Source: Myxococcus stipitatus (GTDB lineage: Bacteria > Myxococcota > Myxococcia > Myxococcales > Myxococcaceae). Taken from it: a DNA stretch of 64,000 nucleotides. Shown here piece after piece: positions 1 through 7,578 of the stretch; position 1 is the stretch's first letter, and each line of letters begins with the position of its first letter. Location of the stretch: contig NZ_CP147913.1 of assembly GCF_037414475.1 (NCBI RefSeq), positions 7,376,001 to 7,440,000 on the forward strand. Reading direction: 5' to 3'. Made by a program: the position numbers and the translations under genes. A model generated the notes under the pieces. That model was not told where the DNA came from. It saw only the letters and a list, made by a program, of their open reading frames with translations, and searched no databases.

Positions 1-450
1 CTCGGTGAAGACCTGGTCCTCGAGCATGTGCGCATGGCCGCGCTCCTCCCGGAAGTCGGTGGCGAAGGCGTAGCCGCTCCACAGGGTGACCAGGCGCGGG
101 TCCTCTTCCAGTCGGCTCTGCGCCACCACCGAGCGCGGGTCCGCCTGGGTGGGCGTGCGCGCCACCGCTTCACTGCCGCCATAGCGGGTGCGCTGCTGGT
201 CCACCGTGCGCAGATAGCCGTCATATTGCAGCGGGAAGTTCTTCCCCCACACCGCCGGGTCCGAGATGGTGTCGTCGAGCTCCACCACCCGGTAGAAGGG
301 ATTCTTCGCCTCCTGCTTGCGCTCCATGATGTTGACCAGGAGCGCGGTGACACCGGCCGCGGCCAACGCGGACGCCACGGCCACGGCCACCACCAGCCGG
401 GCGCCACTGAAGCGCCGCCGGGTCCCTGGAGCCTTTTCGGGCTCGGTCAT
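1..450 (-). CDS. nrfA: Cytochrome c nitrite reductase catalytic subunit NrfA (partial, N-terminal 150 residues)
   Basis: Ammonia-forming pentaheme nitrite reductase: it reduces nitrite to ammonium in the periplasm with six electrons from its partner NrfH. Only the N-terminus lies in the window. A membrane-anchor or signal segment (residues about 17-40) is followed by the family-typical stretch NPFYRVVELDD...DPAVWGKNFP...YDGYLRTVD and the start of the first heme region (GYAFATDFREERGHAHML). The first heme motif itself lies beyond the window edge. The ATG at 450 overlaps the nrfH stop (ATGA), so the two are translationally coupled, as is normal for nrfHA. The family assignment is based on conserved sequence and the nrfH neighbour. 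Confidence 0.93.
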   Translation of the reverse strand, partial: MTEPEKAPGTRRRFSGARLVVAVAVASALAAAGVTALLVNIMERKQEAKNPFYRVVELDDTISDPAVWGKNFPLQYDGYLRTVDQQRTRYGGSEAVARTPTQADPRSVVAQSRLEEDPRLVTLWSGYAFATDFREERGHAHMLEDQVFTE

Positions 451-965
451 CGTGAAATCTCCTGATGGATGAGCGCGGGATTGCCCGAGCCTTCGGGATG
501 GCCCACGGAGTTGTGGCAAGTGAGGCACTGGAGCTGCTCGCCGGGCGTCACCTGGGAATGGCCCGCGGGAGGCGTCTCGATGGCCTCCACGATGGAGGCG
601 TGGCACTTGCGGCACGCGCTCTCCGTCACCTGCCGGTTGCCTGGGCGCAAGCGGACGGGGTCCGGGAAGGTGCCCGTGGTGAAGTAATAGGAGTGCCAGA
701 AGCCGTTGCTGGCCTTCGTGTAGTACTTGGGCAGGAGCCCCGGCGGCGTGTGACAGTCATTGCAGGTGGCCACCGCGTGGTGGCTGCTCTTGCGCCAGCC
801 GTCGTACTGCTCATTCATGATGTGGCAGTTGGCGCAGGCGGCGGGGTCGTCCCGCAGGTACGACGCGCCCTTGGCGTACACGAAGGTGAAGCCACCAAGG
901 CCCACCGCCACACCGAGAGCAATCCCGAGGACCACTGCCAGGAAGGTGCGGGTGGCGGAGAACAC
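447..965 (-). CDS. nrfH: NrfH-type tetraheme membrane cytochrome c, electron donor to NrfA
   Basis: NapC/NirT-family quinol dehydrogenase that anchors NrfA to the membrane and passes it electrons from the quinol pool. One N-terminal membrane helix (residues about 8-30) is followed by four CxxCH heme motifs: CANCH, CNDCH, CRKCH and CLTCH, near residues 44, 68, 118 and 147. The frame stays open up to a GTG at 1043 (198 residues), but that start has no ribosome-binding sequence and its extra residues look unlike the family. The GTG at 965 gives 172 residues, is preceded by AGG at a suitable distance, and leaves the palindrome at 1020-1042 in the leader, so I chose it. The stop overlaps the nrfA start. 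Confidence 0.88.
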   Translation of the reverse strand: MFSATRTFLAVVLGIALGVAVGLGGFTFVYAKGASYLRDDPAACANCHIMNEQYDGWRKSSHHAVATCNDCHTPPGLLPKYYTKASNGFWHSYYFTTGTFPDPVRLRPGNRQVTESACRKCHASIVEAIETPPAGHSQVTPGEQLQCLTCHNSVGHPEGSGNPALIHQEISR

Positions 966-1019
966 GCGCCGAAACCTATCAACGTCCGCGCGATGCGGAA
1001 GAGGTATCGCGCGAGGAAA

Positions 1020-1042
1020 TGACGCGCAGAAATTGCGCGTCA
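1020..1042. promoter_or_regulatory. Perfect 9-bp inverted repeat upstream of nrfHA (operator candidate)
   Basis: TGACGCGCA, then a five-base spacer GAAAT, then TGCGCGTCA: two perfectly complementary 9-base arms. It lies about 55 bases upstream of the preferred nrfH start. A 23-bp dyad here fits a dimeric regulator of nitrite or NO response, but the sequence does not match FNR, NsrR or HcpR consensus motifs known to me. If translation starts at the upstream GTG (1043) the repeat would be coding, so the operator reading depends on the start choice. Confidence 0.45.
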
Positions 1043-1106
1043 CTGGGAGAGGGCTTCGGCCACCGGAATTGTATGGGATTGCGGTGAGAGGCCGTCGCCG
1101 CGCGAG

Positions 1107-1739
1107 TCAGGTTCCGAGCCGTCCCACGAAAGCGGTGCGGACAGCTGCGTTGACGGCGCGCGCGTCGCCCTGGAGCTCCTCGGGAAGCCAGTAGTAGAGC
1201 AGCCGTCCCGCGCTCTCCATCTGGGCGCGGACGAAGCGCATGCCCTGGGCCTCCGCGCGCTCACCGCTTTGGGGCAGGCACTGCTTGCACAGGCAGGGCA
1301 GGGCGGAGGCGTCCTGGTGCGCGGTGAAGTTGACGGGGCGGCTTCCGGCGCTCGACAGCAGGAGCTCCGCGTCCGCGGAGGTGAGGACCCGGGGCGTCTG
1401 GAGGGACATGCCCAAAGCCCCCTTGGCGGCCTGGAGCCCCTTGCCGGACTCGAAGCGAAGCTGGGGGATGGCGGCGGTGATGTCCGCGATGGGGACGCGG
1501 TTGCGGCGGCCCACCCAGCCCTCGTCATCGGAGGAGAGGCCCTCCAGCACCGCGACGAGCCAGAGGGACTCGTTCGGTGGCCGCACGGTGACGAGGAAGA
1601 GCCGTCCGCCGTCCTCGAGCGGGGCCAGGTGCTTGCTCTGGCTGCGGTACCGGTCGGTGGGAAGGACCTGGCCGGGGGAGAGGCCCGGGGCCTCCTTCTC
1701 GAAAATGGCCTTGCTGATGATGGCCAGCATATCGGGCAT
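1107..1739 (-). CDS. Conserved hypothetical protein
   Basis: A 210-residue soluble protein with no signal peptide or membrane segment. I do not recognise a named family. It has a cysteine cluster CLCKQC around residues 149-154, suggesting metal or structural cysteines, and a C-terminal region rich in aromatic residues (LLYYWLPEEL). The ATG at 1739 is the first sensible start. It stands alone, divergent from the HEAT-repeat gene with only 36 bases between the starts, so the two promoters must overlap. Confidence 0.7.
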   Translation of the reverse strand: MPDMLAIISKAIFEKEAPGLSPGQVLPTDRYRSQSKHLAPLEDGGRLFLVTVRPPNESLWLVAVLEGLSSDDEGWVGRRNRVPIADITAAIPQLRFESGKGLQAAKGALGMSLQTPRVLTSADAELLLSSAGSRPVNFTAHQDASALPCLCKQCLPQSGERAEAQGMRFVRAQMESAGRLLYYWLPEELQGDARAVNAAVRTAFVGRLGT

Positions 1740-1775
1740 GGGCGCAGTGTATCAGGGCGCGTAGAATCTCCAGCG

Positions 1776-4700
1776 ATGCTCGACATGGACCCGGCCACCG
1801 TGAGGCTGCTGGATGAGGACGTCACGGTGCGGCGCGAGGCTGCGGGAGCCGTGGACCTGGTGGCGCTCGCTGGCCGTCATGCGCTGAGACAGGCGCTGCT
1901 CACGGATGAGGACGCGGAGGTGCGAGCCATCGCGGCGCGGCGGCTGGGAGACGCGCGGGATGCGCGCTTCGTCCCCGCGCTGCTCGAGGCGCTCGATGAC
2001 TCGATGCCCTTGGTGAGGGAGCGGGCGTGGCGCGCGCTGGCGCGATTGGGGGCGGAGTCGTTGATGCCTCGGGCTTCACGTGCGGTGCGGGAAGAGCCCG
2101 TGTGGTGGGTGAGGCGCGCGGCCGTGCGTGCCTCGGCCTCGGTGGTGGGGGCGGGTGCGGTGGAGGTGTTGTTGACGGCGCTGGAGGACCCGTTCTGGCG
2201 CGTGCGCCATGCGGCGGTGCAGGCGCTCGCCTGGCTGGGGGAGCGGAACGAGGCGCTTCGGCGGCGGGTCCGCGAGGCGGCAGCGGCGCCGGAGCAGGCG
2301 CGGGGCCCGATGCGCTCGGCGGTCGCGTGGCTGGAGTCGGAGTGGGGGGCTGCCGAGAAGAGCGAAGCCGGCCATGACCCGACGCAGCCGTTGCCGCTGA
2401 GGGAGGTCGGCCATGCGCCGAGGCAGGTGTCGCCGCCGGGGGATGTGGGGCCCGGCGAGGGAATGTCCGTTCGCGGGGAGCTCATCACTCCTGGCTCGGC
2501 GCCGCTGTCGGGGGCCACGATTGGCAGCGAGGACCCCGCGGTCACCACCGCGCGGCTGGAGGCTCGGCCCGCAGCGTCCCTCTCGGCGCATGAGTTGGTG
2601 GAGTGGCTGGGAGACCCGCACGAGCCGTTGCGTGTTCTCGCGCGGAGGAGACTGCGCGAGCGCAGGGACCCGGAGGCGTTGCGCCTCGCGCTGCATTGGC
2701 TCGACGAGCCGCGTGTGCCTCATGCACGGGATGAAGCTCACGAGTTGCTTGAGCGGCTCAATGTGGACGAGGTCGACCTCGCGGTTCGAATCCTCGCGGC
2801 GCCGCCCCGGCCGGGTGCGCTGGCCTGGGCTTCGCGTATCGCGGTGAAACACGACCACTCGCGACTCCTCGAGCAGGTGCGGGGCCTGGCGGTCCATCCT
2901 TCCTCGGGCATTCGACGTGCTGTCATCGGAGCGCTTGTTCATGACCCGAACAGCCGGGAGCTTGTCCTGAAGGCGCTCGGTGACAGCGATGAGACGGTGC
3001 GCGCCGAGGTCATCGCGGCCTGGGAGCGCCGTCCCCGCTCGCAGGTCGCGGCCGAGGCCTTCGCTACGGCCTTGGTGGCATTCGCCCCTCGCGCGTCCAC
3101 TGTTCGGGAGCGCCGGGCCGTCGCGATGGCCGCCGCTTTCCTGGAGGTACCCGAGGTTCTCTTCCTCGCTGCACGGGACAGCGATTCCGCCGTGCGCGCG
3201 GTGGCTCTGCGCGCCCTTGCCTCACTCGACCTGCTCACGGACACGGAGCGGCGGCACGCTGAATCCGACGAAGACCCGTGGCTGCGTGCCGCGGTCCTGG
3301 ACGAGGACCGCGCCGCGCACGTGTGTGTCGAGGACTCCGACCCGAGCATCCGGCGGCTTGCCCTGGAGTTCGCGCTCTCGCATGAGCGCGGACTCGAGGA
3401 CGAGGCCCCGTCCATCGCATTGGCCTGCGTCCACTCGCCAGACCCTTGGGTGCGAGCTCGTGCCGCGGAGCATCTCGACCCCGAGCAGGGGGATGCGGAG
3501 CTGCGTGCCTTGCTCCACCTGTCACGTGACACGGAGGCCATGGTGCGCATGGCGGCGGCATCGCCGCTGGAGTCCTGCGATTCGCTCGACATCCGACTCG
3601 ATACGTTGCTCGGTGTGTTGCGTGATGGCGCTCCTCTCGTTCGAACCCCGGGTGCCTCGCCGACGGAGCCCCTCGATACGCATGACTCCCGACTGGATGC
3701 ACTGGTGCCTCCACGAGGTACCCCCCTCTCCATGCGCGACGAGGACCTGCGCATCGCCGCGTGGACCTGGCGCCTGCGTCACGCTGACGCCGCGGCCTTC
3801 GCTCGGCTCGGCAACAGCCTGGGGGACGCTGATGAACCTCCCCGCGTCGCCGCCCACCTGCGGGCCCTGACCCTCACGTTCCCCGACGCACTCTTCGCCA
3901 CCAACCCCGAGCTCGCGAGCCTGCGTCCCACGACCCCCGCAAGGCCGCAAGCGCGGCCCACCACGCGGCCTCTGCCTCCACCGCGTGCATCCTCGCGCCC
4001 CCTCGGCAACACGGGGCTCAACGTGTCGCCCCTCGTCCTCTCGGGCGCGCACCTCACGACTCGCGAGCCCTTCTTCGAGGCACACGAGGCCGGCATCGAC
4101 ACGTTCTTCTGGGAGCCTCGCTACGCCGCGTTGACCCAGTTCCTGCGCGCGGGCCGAGGCCTCCGCGACCGGACCGTCATCGTCGCGGGCAGCTACCACT
4201 CGGGCGCCGGGGCCCTGCGCCGCGATGTGGAGTCCGCGCTGCGCCGGCTGCGCACCTCCTGGCTCGACGTCTTCCTCCTCTTCTGGGTCCGCGCCCCCGA
4301 GCGTCTCTCCGACGAGGACTTCGCCACCCTCGAGGCCCTCCGCGCCGAGGGCAAGCTGCGTGCCTTCGGCTTCTCCACGCACTTGCGAGAGCTCGCCCGC
4401 GACGCACTGACGCGCCATCCCTGGCCCGTCGTGATGACCCGTCACAGCGCCGCGCACCCAGGCGCGGAGACCGCCTTCTTCCCCGAGGCGCAGCGCCGGG
4501 GCACTGGCGTCCTCACCTTCACCACGACCTGCTACGGCCGACTCCTGAGACCCGTACCCGGGACTCCGCCCGACGCGCCGCTCCCCTCCGCGGTGGACTG
4601 CTATCGCTATTCGCTGTCCCAACCCGGCGTGAGCGCCAGCCTCACCGCCCCGCGCAACCGCCGCGAGCTCCTGCACAACCTGGATGTGCTGTCCCGCCCC

Positions 4701-4874
4701 TGGATGGAACCGGACGCCCTGGATGTGATGCGCGCTCACGGTGAGCGAGTGCGCGCGCAGGGCCGCCAGCTGGACACCTGGGTGCGCCGTGCGCCCGGTG
4801 GCCCCCGCGAGGCCCTGCTCGCCCTGCTGGAAGAAGAACGCCCCCCCGAGCTCGACGCGCTTCCTTCATCCTGA
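1776..4874 (+). CDS. HEAT-repeat protein with C-terminal degenerate aldo/keto-reductase domain
   Basis: 1032 residues from the ATG at 1776; upstream codons in the same frame are antisense to the neighbouring gene. Residues 1-190 and roughly 260-720 are HEAT/PBS-lyase-type helical repeats (units like DEDAEVRAIAARRLGD, DPFWRVRHAAVQALAWLG, DSDSAVRAVALRALASL). They are interrupted by a proline/glycine-rich linker and followed by one near residues 715-738. Residues about 740-1020 resemble an aldo/keto reductase (RPLGNTGLNVSPLVL, AGIDTFF, WLDVFLLFW, GKLRAFGFSTH). The catalytic Asp (GID) is present. At the usual Tyr position there is Glu, the usual Lys position falls in VAGSY, and the usual His position is Phe, so a normal reductase activity is unlikely. 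It ends 22 bases before the retron RNA and may share its transcript. Its role is unknown; HEAT repeats usually mediate protein binding. Confidence 0.82.
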   Translation: MLDMDPATVRLLDEDVTVRREAAGAVDLVALAGRHALRQALLTDEDAEVRAIAARRLGDARDARFVPALLEALDDSMPLVRERAWRALARLGAESLMPRASRAVREEPVWWVRRAAVRASASVVGAGAVEVLLTALEDPFWRVRHAAVQALAWLGERNEALRRRVREAAAAPEQARGPMRSAVAWLESEWGAAEKSEAGHDPTQPLPLREVGHAPRQVSPPGDVGPGEGMSVRGELITPGSAPLSGATIGSEDPAVTTARLEARPAASLSAHELVEWLGDPHEPLRVLARRRLRERRDPEALRLALHWLDEPRVPHARDEAHELLERLNVDEVDLAVRILAAPPRPGALAWASRIAVKHDHSRLLEQVRGLAVHPSSGIRRAVIGALVHDPNSRELVLKALGDSDETVRAEVIAAWERRPRSQVAAEAFATALVAFAPRASTVRERRAVAMAAAFLEVPEVLFLAARDSDSAVRAVALRALASLDLLTDTERRHAESDEDPWLRAAVLDEDRAAHVCVEDSDPSIRRLALEFALSHERGLEDEAPSIALACVHSPDPWVRARAAEHLDPEQGDAELRALLHLSRDTEAMVRMAAASPLESCDSLDIRLDTLLGVLRDGAPLVRTPGASPTEPLDTHDSRLDALVPPRGTPLSMRDEDLRIAAWTWRLRHADAAAFARLGNSLGDADEPPRVAAHLRALTLTFPDALFATNPELASLRPTTPARPQARPTTRPLPPPRASSRPLGNTGLNVSPLVLSGAHLTTREPFFEAHEAGIDTFFWEPRYAALTQFLRAGRGLRDRTVIVAGSYHSGAGALRRDVESALRRLRTSWLDVFLLFWVRAPERLSDEDFATLEALRAEGKLRAFGFSTHLRELARDALTRHPWPVVMTRHSAAHPGAETAFFPEAQRRGTGVLTFTTTCYGRLLRPVPGTPPDAPLPSAVDCYRYSLSQPGVSASLTAPRNRRELLHNLDVLSRPWMEPDALDVMRAHGERVRAQGRQLDTWVRRAPGGPREALLALLEEERPPELDALPSS

Positions 4875-4896
4875 AACATGTGGTGTGCTTCGTTCC

Positions 4897-5051
4897 GCTC
4901 CTGGGGCCGCGTGCAGCCAGCCTTCCGTCCGCGATGTCACGTCGCGGCTGCCGATGACACCCATTGAAGGACGACGCGGTACGAGGTCCGCCTGGCGGGC
5001 TTCCCCGACCTCGTCCGCCTCTGCCGTGCAGGTGGCGGCGTCCCCAGGAGC
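4897..5051 (+). ncRNA. Retron msr-msd non-coding RNA (a1/a2 repeats and msd hairpin)
   Basis: Template and primer RNA for the adjoining reverse transcriptase. The outer arms GCTCCTGGGG (4897-4906) and CCCCAGGAGC (5042-5051) are perfect 10-base complements, and CCGC/GCGG (4907-4910, 5035-5038) extends the stem across a bulge: this is the a1/a2 stem. Inside are an msr-type stem-loop, CCGCGA (4929-4934) with TCGCGG (4942-4947), and a long msd-type hairpin, GCGG-t-ACGAGGTC (4976-4988) with GACCTCGT-CCGC (5007-5018), around an 18-base loop. AGC trinucleotides at 4915-4917 and 4919-4921 are candidates for the branching G. By retron logic the cDNA would be short, perhaps 60-80 nt, nearer the Mx65 than the Mx162 type. 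The RT start lies 39 bases downstream. The structure was found by eye; the ends and branch point are inferred. Confidence 0.8.
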
Positions 5052-5090
5052 TCGCAGTTCGCCTCATCGTGGTGGCCCTGGAGCACCTGC

Positions 5091-6509
5091 ATGGACCTGG
5101 TCTCACTCCTCCTCGAGCTCAAGCCCTTGATGGAGGACCCGGAGGCGCACTTCCACCGCATCACGGAGCTGCTGGAGCGCCACCAGGGCCTCGCCGAGTA
5201 TGAAGTGGCCCGCTTCTACGTCAGCCGGCACTGGAACGAGGCCATCTCGAAGCGGCTCGGCAACGTGGACCCTCGCGAGCGGCTCCATGCCGTGCGCCTC
5301 ATCCCCATGCTCTTCCCGCGAGTCACCGCCGCGGGCCAGCTCCGTCGCCGGGTGAAGGACGCGGACGGGCGCGTGGCCTCCGCCGCGCGAGCCGCCGTGA
5401 AGAAGCTGGGACTCGCGGATGTGTCGCCCCCCGACTCGCGCCTGGAGTCTCCGCGCTACCCGAGTCCCCAGGCTCTGGGCGGCTGGAATCCTACGGGTTG
5501 GAACTTCGGCCTCTCCCCCGCGCTGAGCGCAGCCCGCGTGAAGCGCAAGCCCGCGGACACACCGGTGCTGCCGGAGCTGCGTAATCGCGAGGACGTCGCG
5601 CGGCTGGTGGGCGTGGAGCCCTCGCAGCTCGACGCACTCATGCGCCCAGGCTCCGGCCCTGGCTCGGGCTACGTGGAGTTCGAGGCCCCCAAGCGCTCCG
5701 GTGGCGTGCGCCGCATCTGCGCCCCGCGCGCGAAGCTCAAGGCCGCGCAGCGGGCCCTGCTCGAAGGGCTGCTCGCGCGCCTGCCCACGCACGAGGCCGT
5801 GCACGGCTTCGTGTCCGGCCGCTCCACGGTGACGAACGCCCAGGCCCACGTGGGCAGCACCGTCGTGGTGCGCGTGGACGTGGAGGACTTCTTCCCCTCC
5901 GTGCACTACCGCCGCGTGAAGGGCCTCTTCGCGTCATACGGCTACACGGAGGAGGTGTCGTCCACCCTCGCGGGACTCACGACCTGGCGGCCCCGGTTGC
6001 CGGATGGCACCGTGGCGTGGCCGGGCGTGCTCCCCCAGGGCGCGCCGACGTCGCCCGCCATCGCCAACCTCGTCTGCCGCCGCATGGACGCGCGCCTGCA
6101 GGCCTTGGCGAAGAAGGTGGGGGCTCGCTACACGCGCTACGCGGATGACCTGTCCTTCTCCTTCGCGAAGCCCCCGGAGCGGCTGGGCCGCTTCCTCTGG
6201 TGGGTGAACGCCATCCTCCAGCAGGAGGGCTTCGCGGAGAACGGCGCCAAGCGCCGCGTCATGCGGCGGGGCGGTCGCCAGCGGGTGACGGGCCTCACCG
6301 TCAACCAGCAGGTCTCCATCCCCCGTGAGGAGCGCCGCCGCTTCAAGGCCATCCTCGCCAACTGCCGCAAGCACGGCGTGGAGACCCAGGCGCGAGGCCG
6401 CGCGGACTTCCCCGCGTGGCTGGAGGGCTATGCCGCCTACGTGCGCATGGTGCACCCCGAGCTGGGGGAGCGCTGGCAGCGCGAGGTGAAGGAGCTGCTG
6501 GGAAAATGA
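5091..6509 (+). CDS. Retron-type reverse transcriptase with N-terminal HEAT-like extension
   Basis: 472 residues. It copies part of the upstream RNA into branched msDNA. The RT core (about residues 170-470) has the catalytic YADD at 350-353, a VRVDVEDFFPS motif with the first catalytic Asp, and LPQGAPTSPAIAN. The two retron-specific signatures are present: NAxxH (N249-H253, NAQAH) and VTG (399-401). The first 120 residues are an extension, as in myxobacterial retron enzymes, and include a HEAT-like unit (DPRERLHAVRLIP, DADGRVASAARAAVKKLG), echoing the repeats of the upstream protein. The start is supported by GGAG seven bases before the ATG at 5091. The stop overlaps the ATG of the next gene (ATGA), so the two products are made together. 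Confidence 0.95.
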   Translation: MDLVSLLLELKPLMEDPEAHFHRITELLERHQGLAEYEVARFYVSRHWNEAISKRLGNVDPRERLHAVRLIPMLFPRVTAAGQLRRRVKDADGRVASAARAAVKKLGLADVSPPDSRLESPRYPSPQALGGWNPTGWNFGLSPALSAARVKRKPADTPVLPELRNREDVARLVGVEPSQLDALMRPGSGPGSGYVEFEAPKRSGGVRRICAPRAKLKAAQRALLEGLLARLPTHEAVHGFVSGRSTVTNAQAHVGSTVVVRVDVEDFFPSVHYRRVKGLFASYGYTEEVSSTLAGLTTWRPRLPDGTVAWPGVLPQGAPTSPAIANLVCRRMDARLQALAKKVGARYTRYADDLSFSFAKPPERLGRFLWWVNAILQQEGFAENGAKRRVMRRGGRQRVTGLTVNQQVSIPREERRRFKAILANCRKHGVETQARGRADFPAWLEGYAAYVRMVHPELGERWQREVKELLGK

Positions 6510-7480
6510 GCGACTACCAGGCACTGCTCGCGAAGGTGGTCGAGGACCCCGCGAGCGACGCGGCGAGGTTGGCCTGCGCGGAGGCACTGCAGGCCACCGA
6601 ACCGGCGCGCGCGGAACTCATCCGGGTGCAGCTCGCGCTGCGAGGCCGCATGGACCCGGCACGGCGGCTCGCGCTCCAGCGACGCGAGCGGGCGTTGATG
6701 GACGCGCACGGCCGAGGATGGTTCAAGCCCCTGCTCGCCGCGAACGTGCGCGAGCCCTCCTTCCACCGGGGCTTCATCGAGGAGCTGACGCTGCCAGAAG
6801 ACAGGCTCGCCAGCCATGGGGCGGCGCTCTTCGAGCGTGAGCCCATCTCCCGGCTGACGGTTGGCACCCGGGACGGTACGGGGCTTGCGCTCGCGTTGGA
6901 GCAGCCCTGGTTCTCCCAGGTCCGTTGGTTGCGGTTGAGGGGGCCGGGGGGCGACGCGGCGACGCGGGTGCTGGCCTCCTCGACGCGGGCTGGACGGCTC
7001 GAGTCCCTGGTGCTCACTGGCGCGGGAGACGCCGCCGTCCGCGAGCTGGTGTCGAGCCAGACGCTGACCCGCCTGCGCTCCGTCAGTCTCTCCAGTTGCC
7101 AGTTGACGGATGCCAGCGCGGAGATGCTCGCGAAGGCCGTGCTGCCCTGGGAGCGGCTGTACCTGTCCGGCTCCGGACTGACGGACGAGGGCGTGGTGGT
7201 CCTCGCGGGGGCGAAGGGGCTCGGCTCGCTCCAATGGTTGACGCTCAACCGCAACGAGATTGGGGATGAGGCGGCCGAGGCGCTGGCGAAGAGCAAGGGA
7301 TTCGCGAACCTCGAGCGCCTGGAGCTCTCGCGCACCGAGGTGAGCGAGGAGGGCGCGCTCGCGTTCCGCTCCGCCAAGGCGCTTCCGAAGCTGCGGCGTT
7401 TGGAGTTGTTGGATATCGGGTTCGACCGCGACGCGCTGGGCCCGCTCAACAAGCGGCTGGGAGCGGGGCTGCGCTACTAA
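6506..7480 (+). CDS. TIGR02996-domain leucine-rich-repeat protein, putative retron effector or partner
   Basis: 324 residues. The N-terminus (residues 1-45, MSDYQALLAKVVEDPASD...RLACAEAL) matches the repeat-companion domain TIGR02996, which in myxobacteria and planctomycetes precedes repeat arrays. Residues about 150-315 form ribonuclease-inhibitor-like leucine-rich repeats (LRSVSLSSCQLTDASAEML, WLTLNRNEIGDEAAEAL, RLELSRTEVSEEGALAF). There is no signal peptide and no enzymatic motif I can see. The ATG at 6506 overlaps the RT stop by four bases, so expression is tied to the retron RT. Retrons usually carry an effector that the RT-msDNA complex restrains; an LRR scaffold would be an unusual one, and that role is inference from position. 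Confidence 0.82.
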   Translation: MSDYQALLAKVVEDPASDAARLACAEALQATEPARAELIRVQLALRGRMDPARRLALQRRERALMDAHGRGWFKPLLAANVREPSFHRGFIEELTLPEDRLASHGAALFEREPISRLTVGTRDGTGLALALEQPWFSQVRWLRLRGPGGDAATRVLASSTRAGRLESLVLTGAGDAAVRELVSSQTLTRLRSVSLSSCQLTDASAEMLAKAVLPWERLYLSGSGLTDEGVVVLAGAKGLGSLQWLTLNRNEIGDEAAEALAKSKGFANLERLELSRTEVSEEGALAFRSAKALPKLRRLELLDIGFDRDALGPLNKRLGAGLRY

Positions 7481-7578
7481 GCCACTTGGGCCACCATGTC
7501 AGGGCAGCCCTCTTCGGGATTGAGGTCAGCCAGGAGCCAGAGGCCGCGTGGGGCGCCACTCTTGGTCACGCCACCTGC

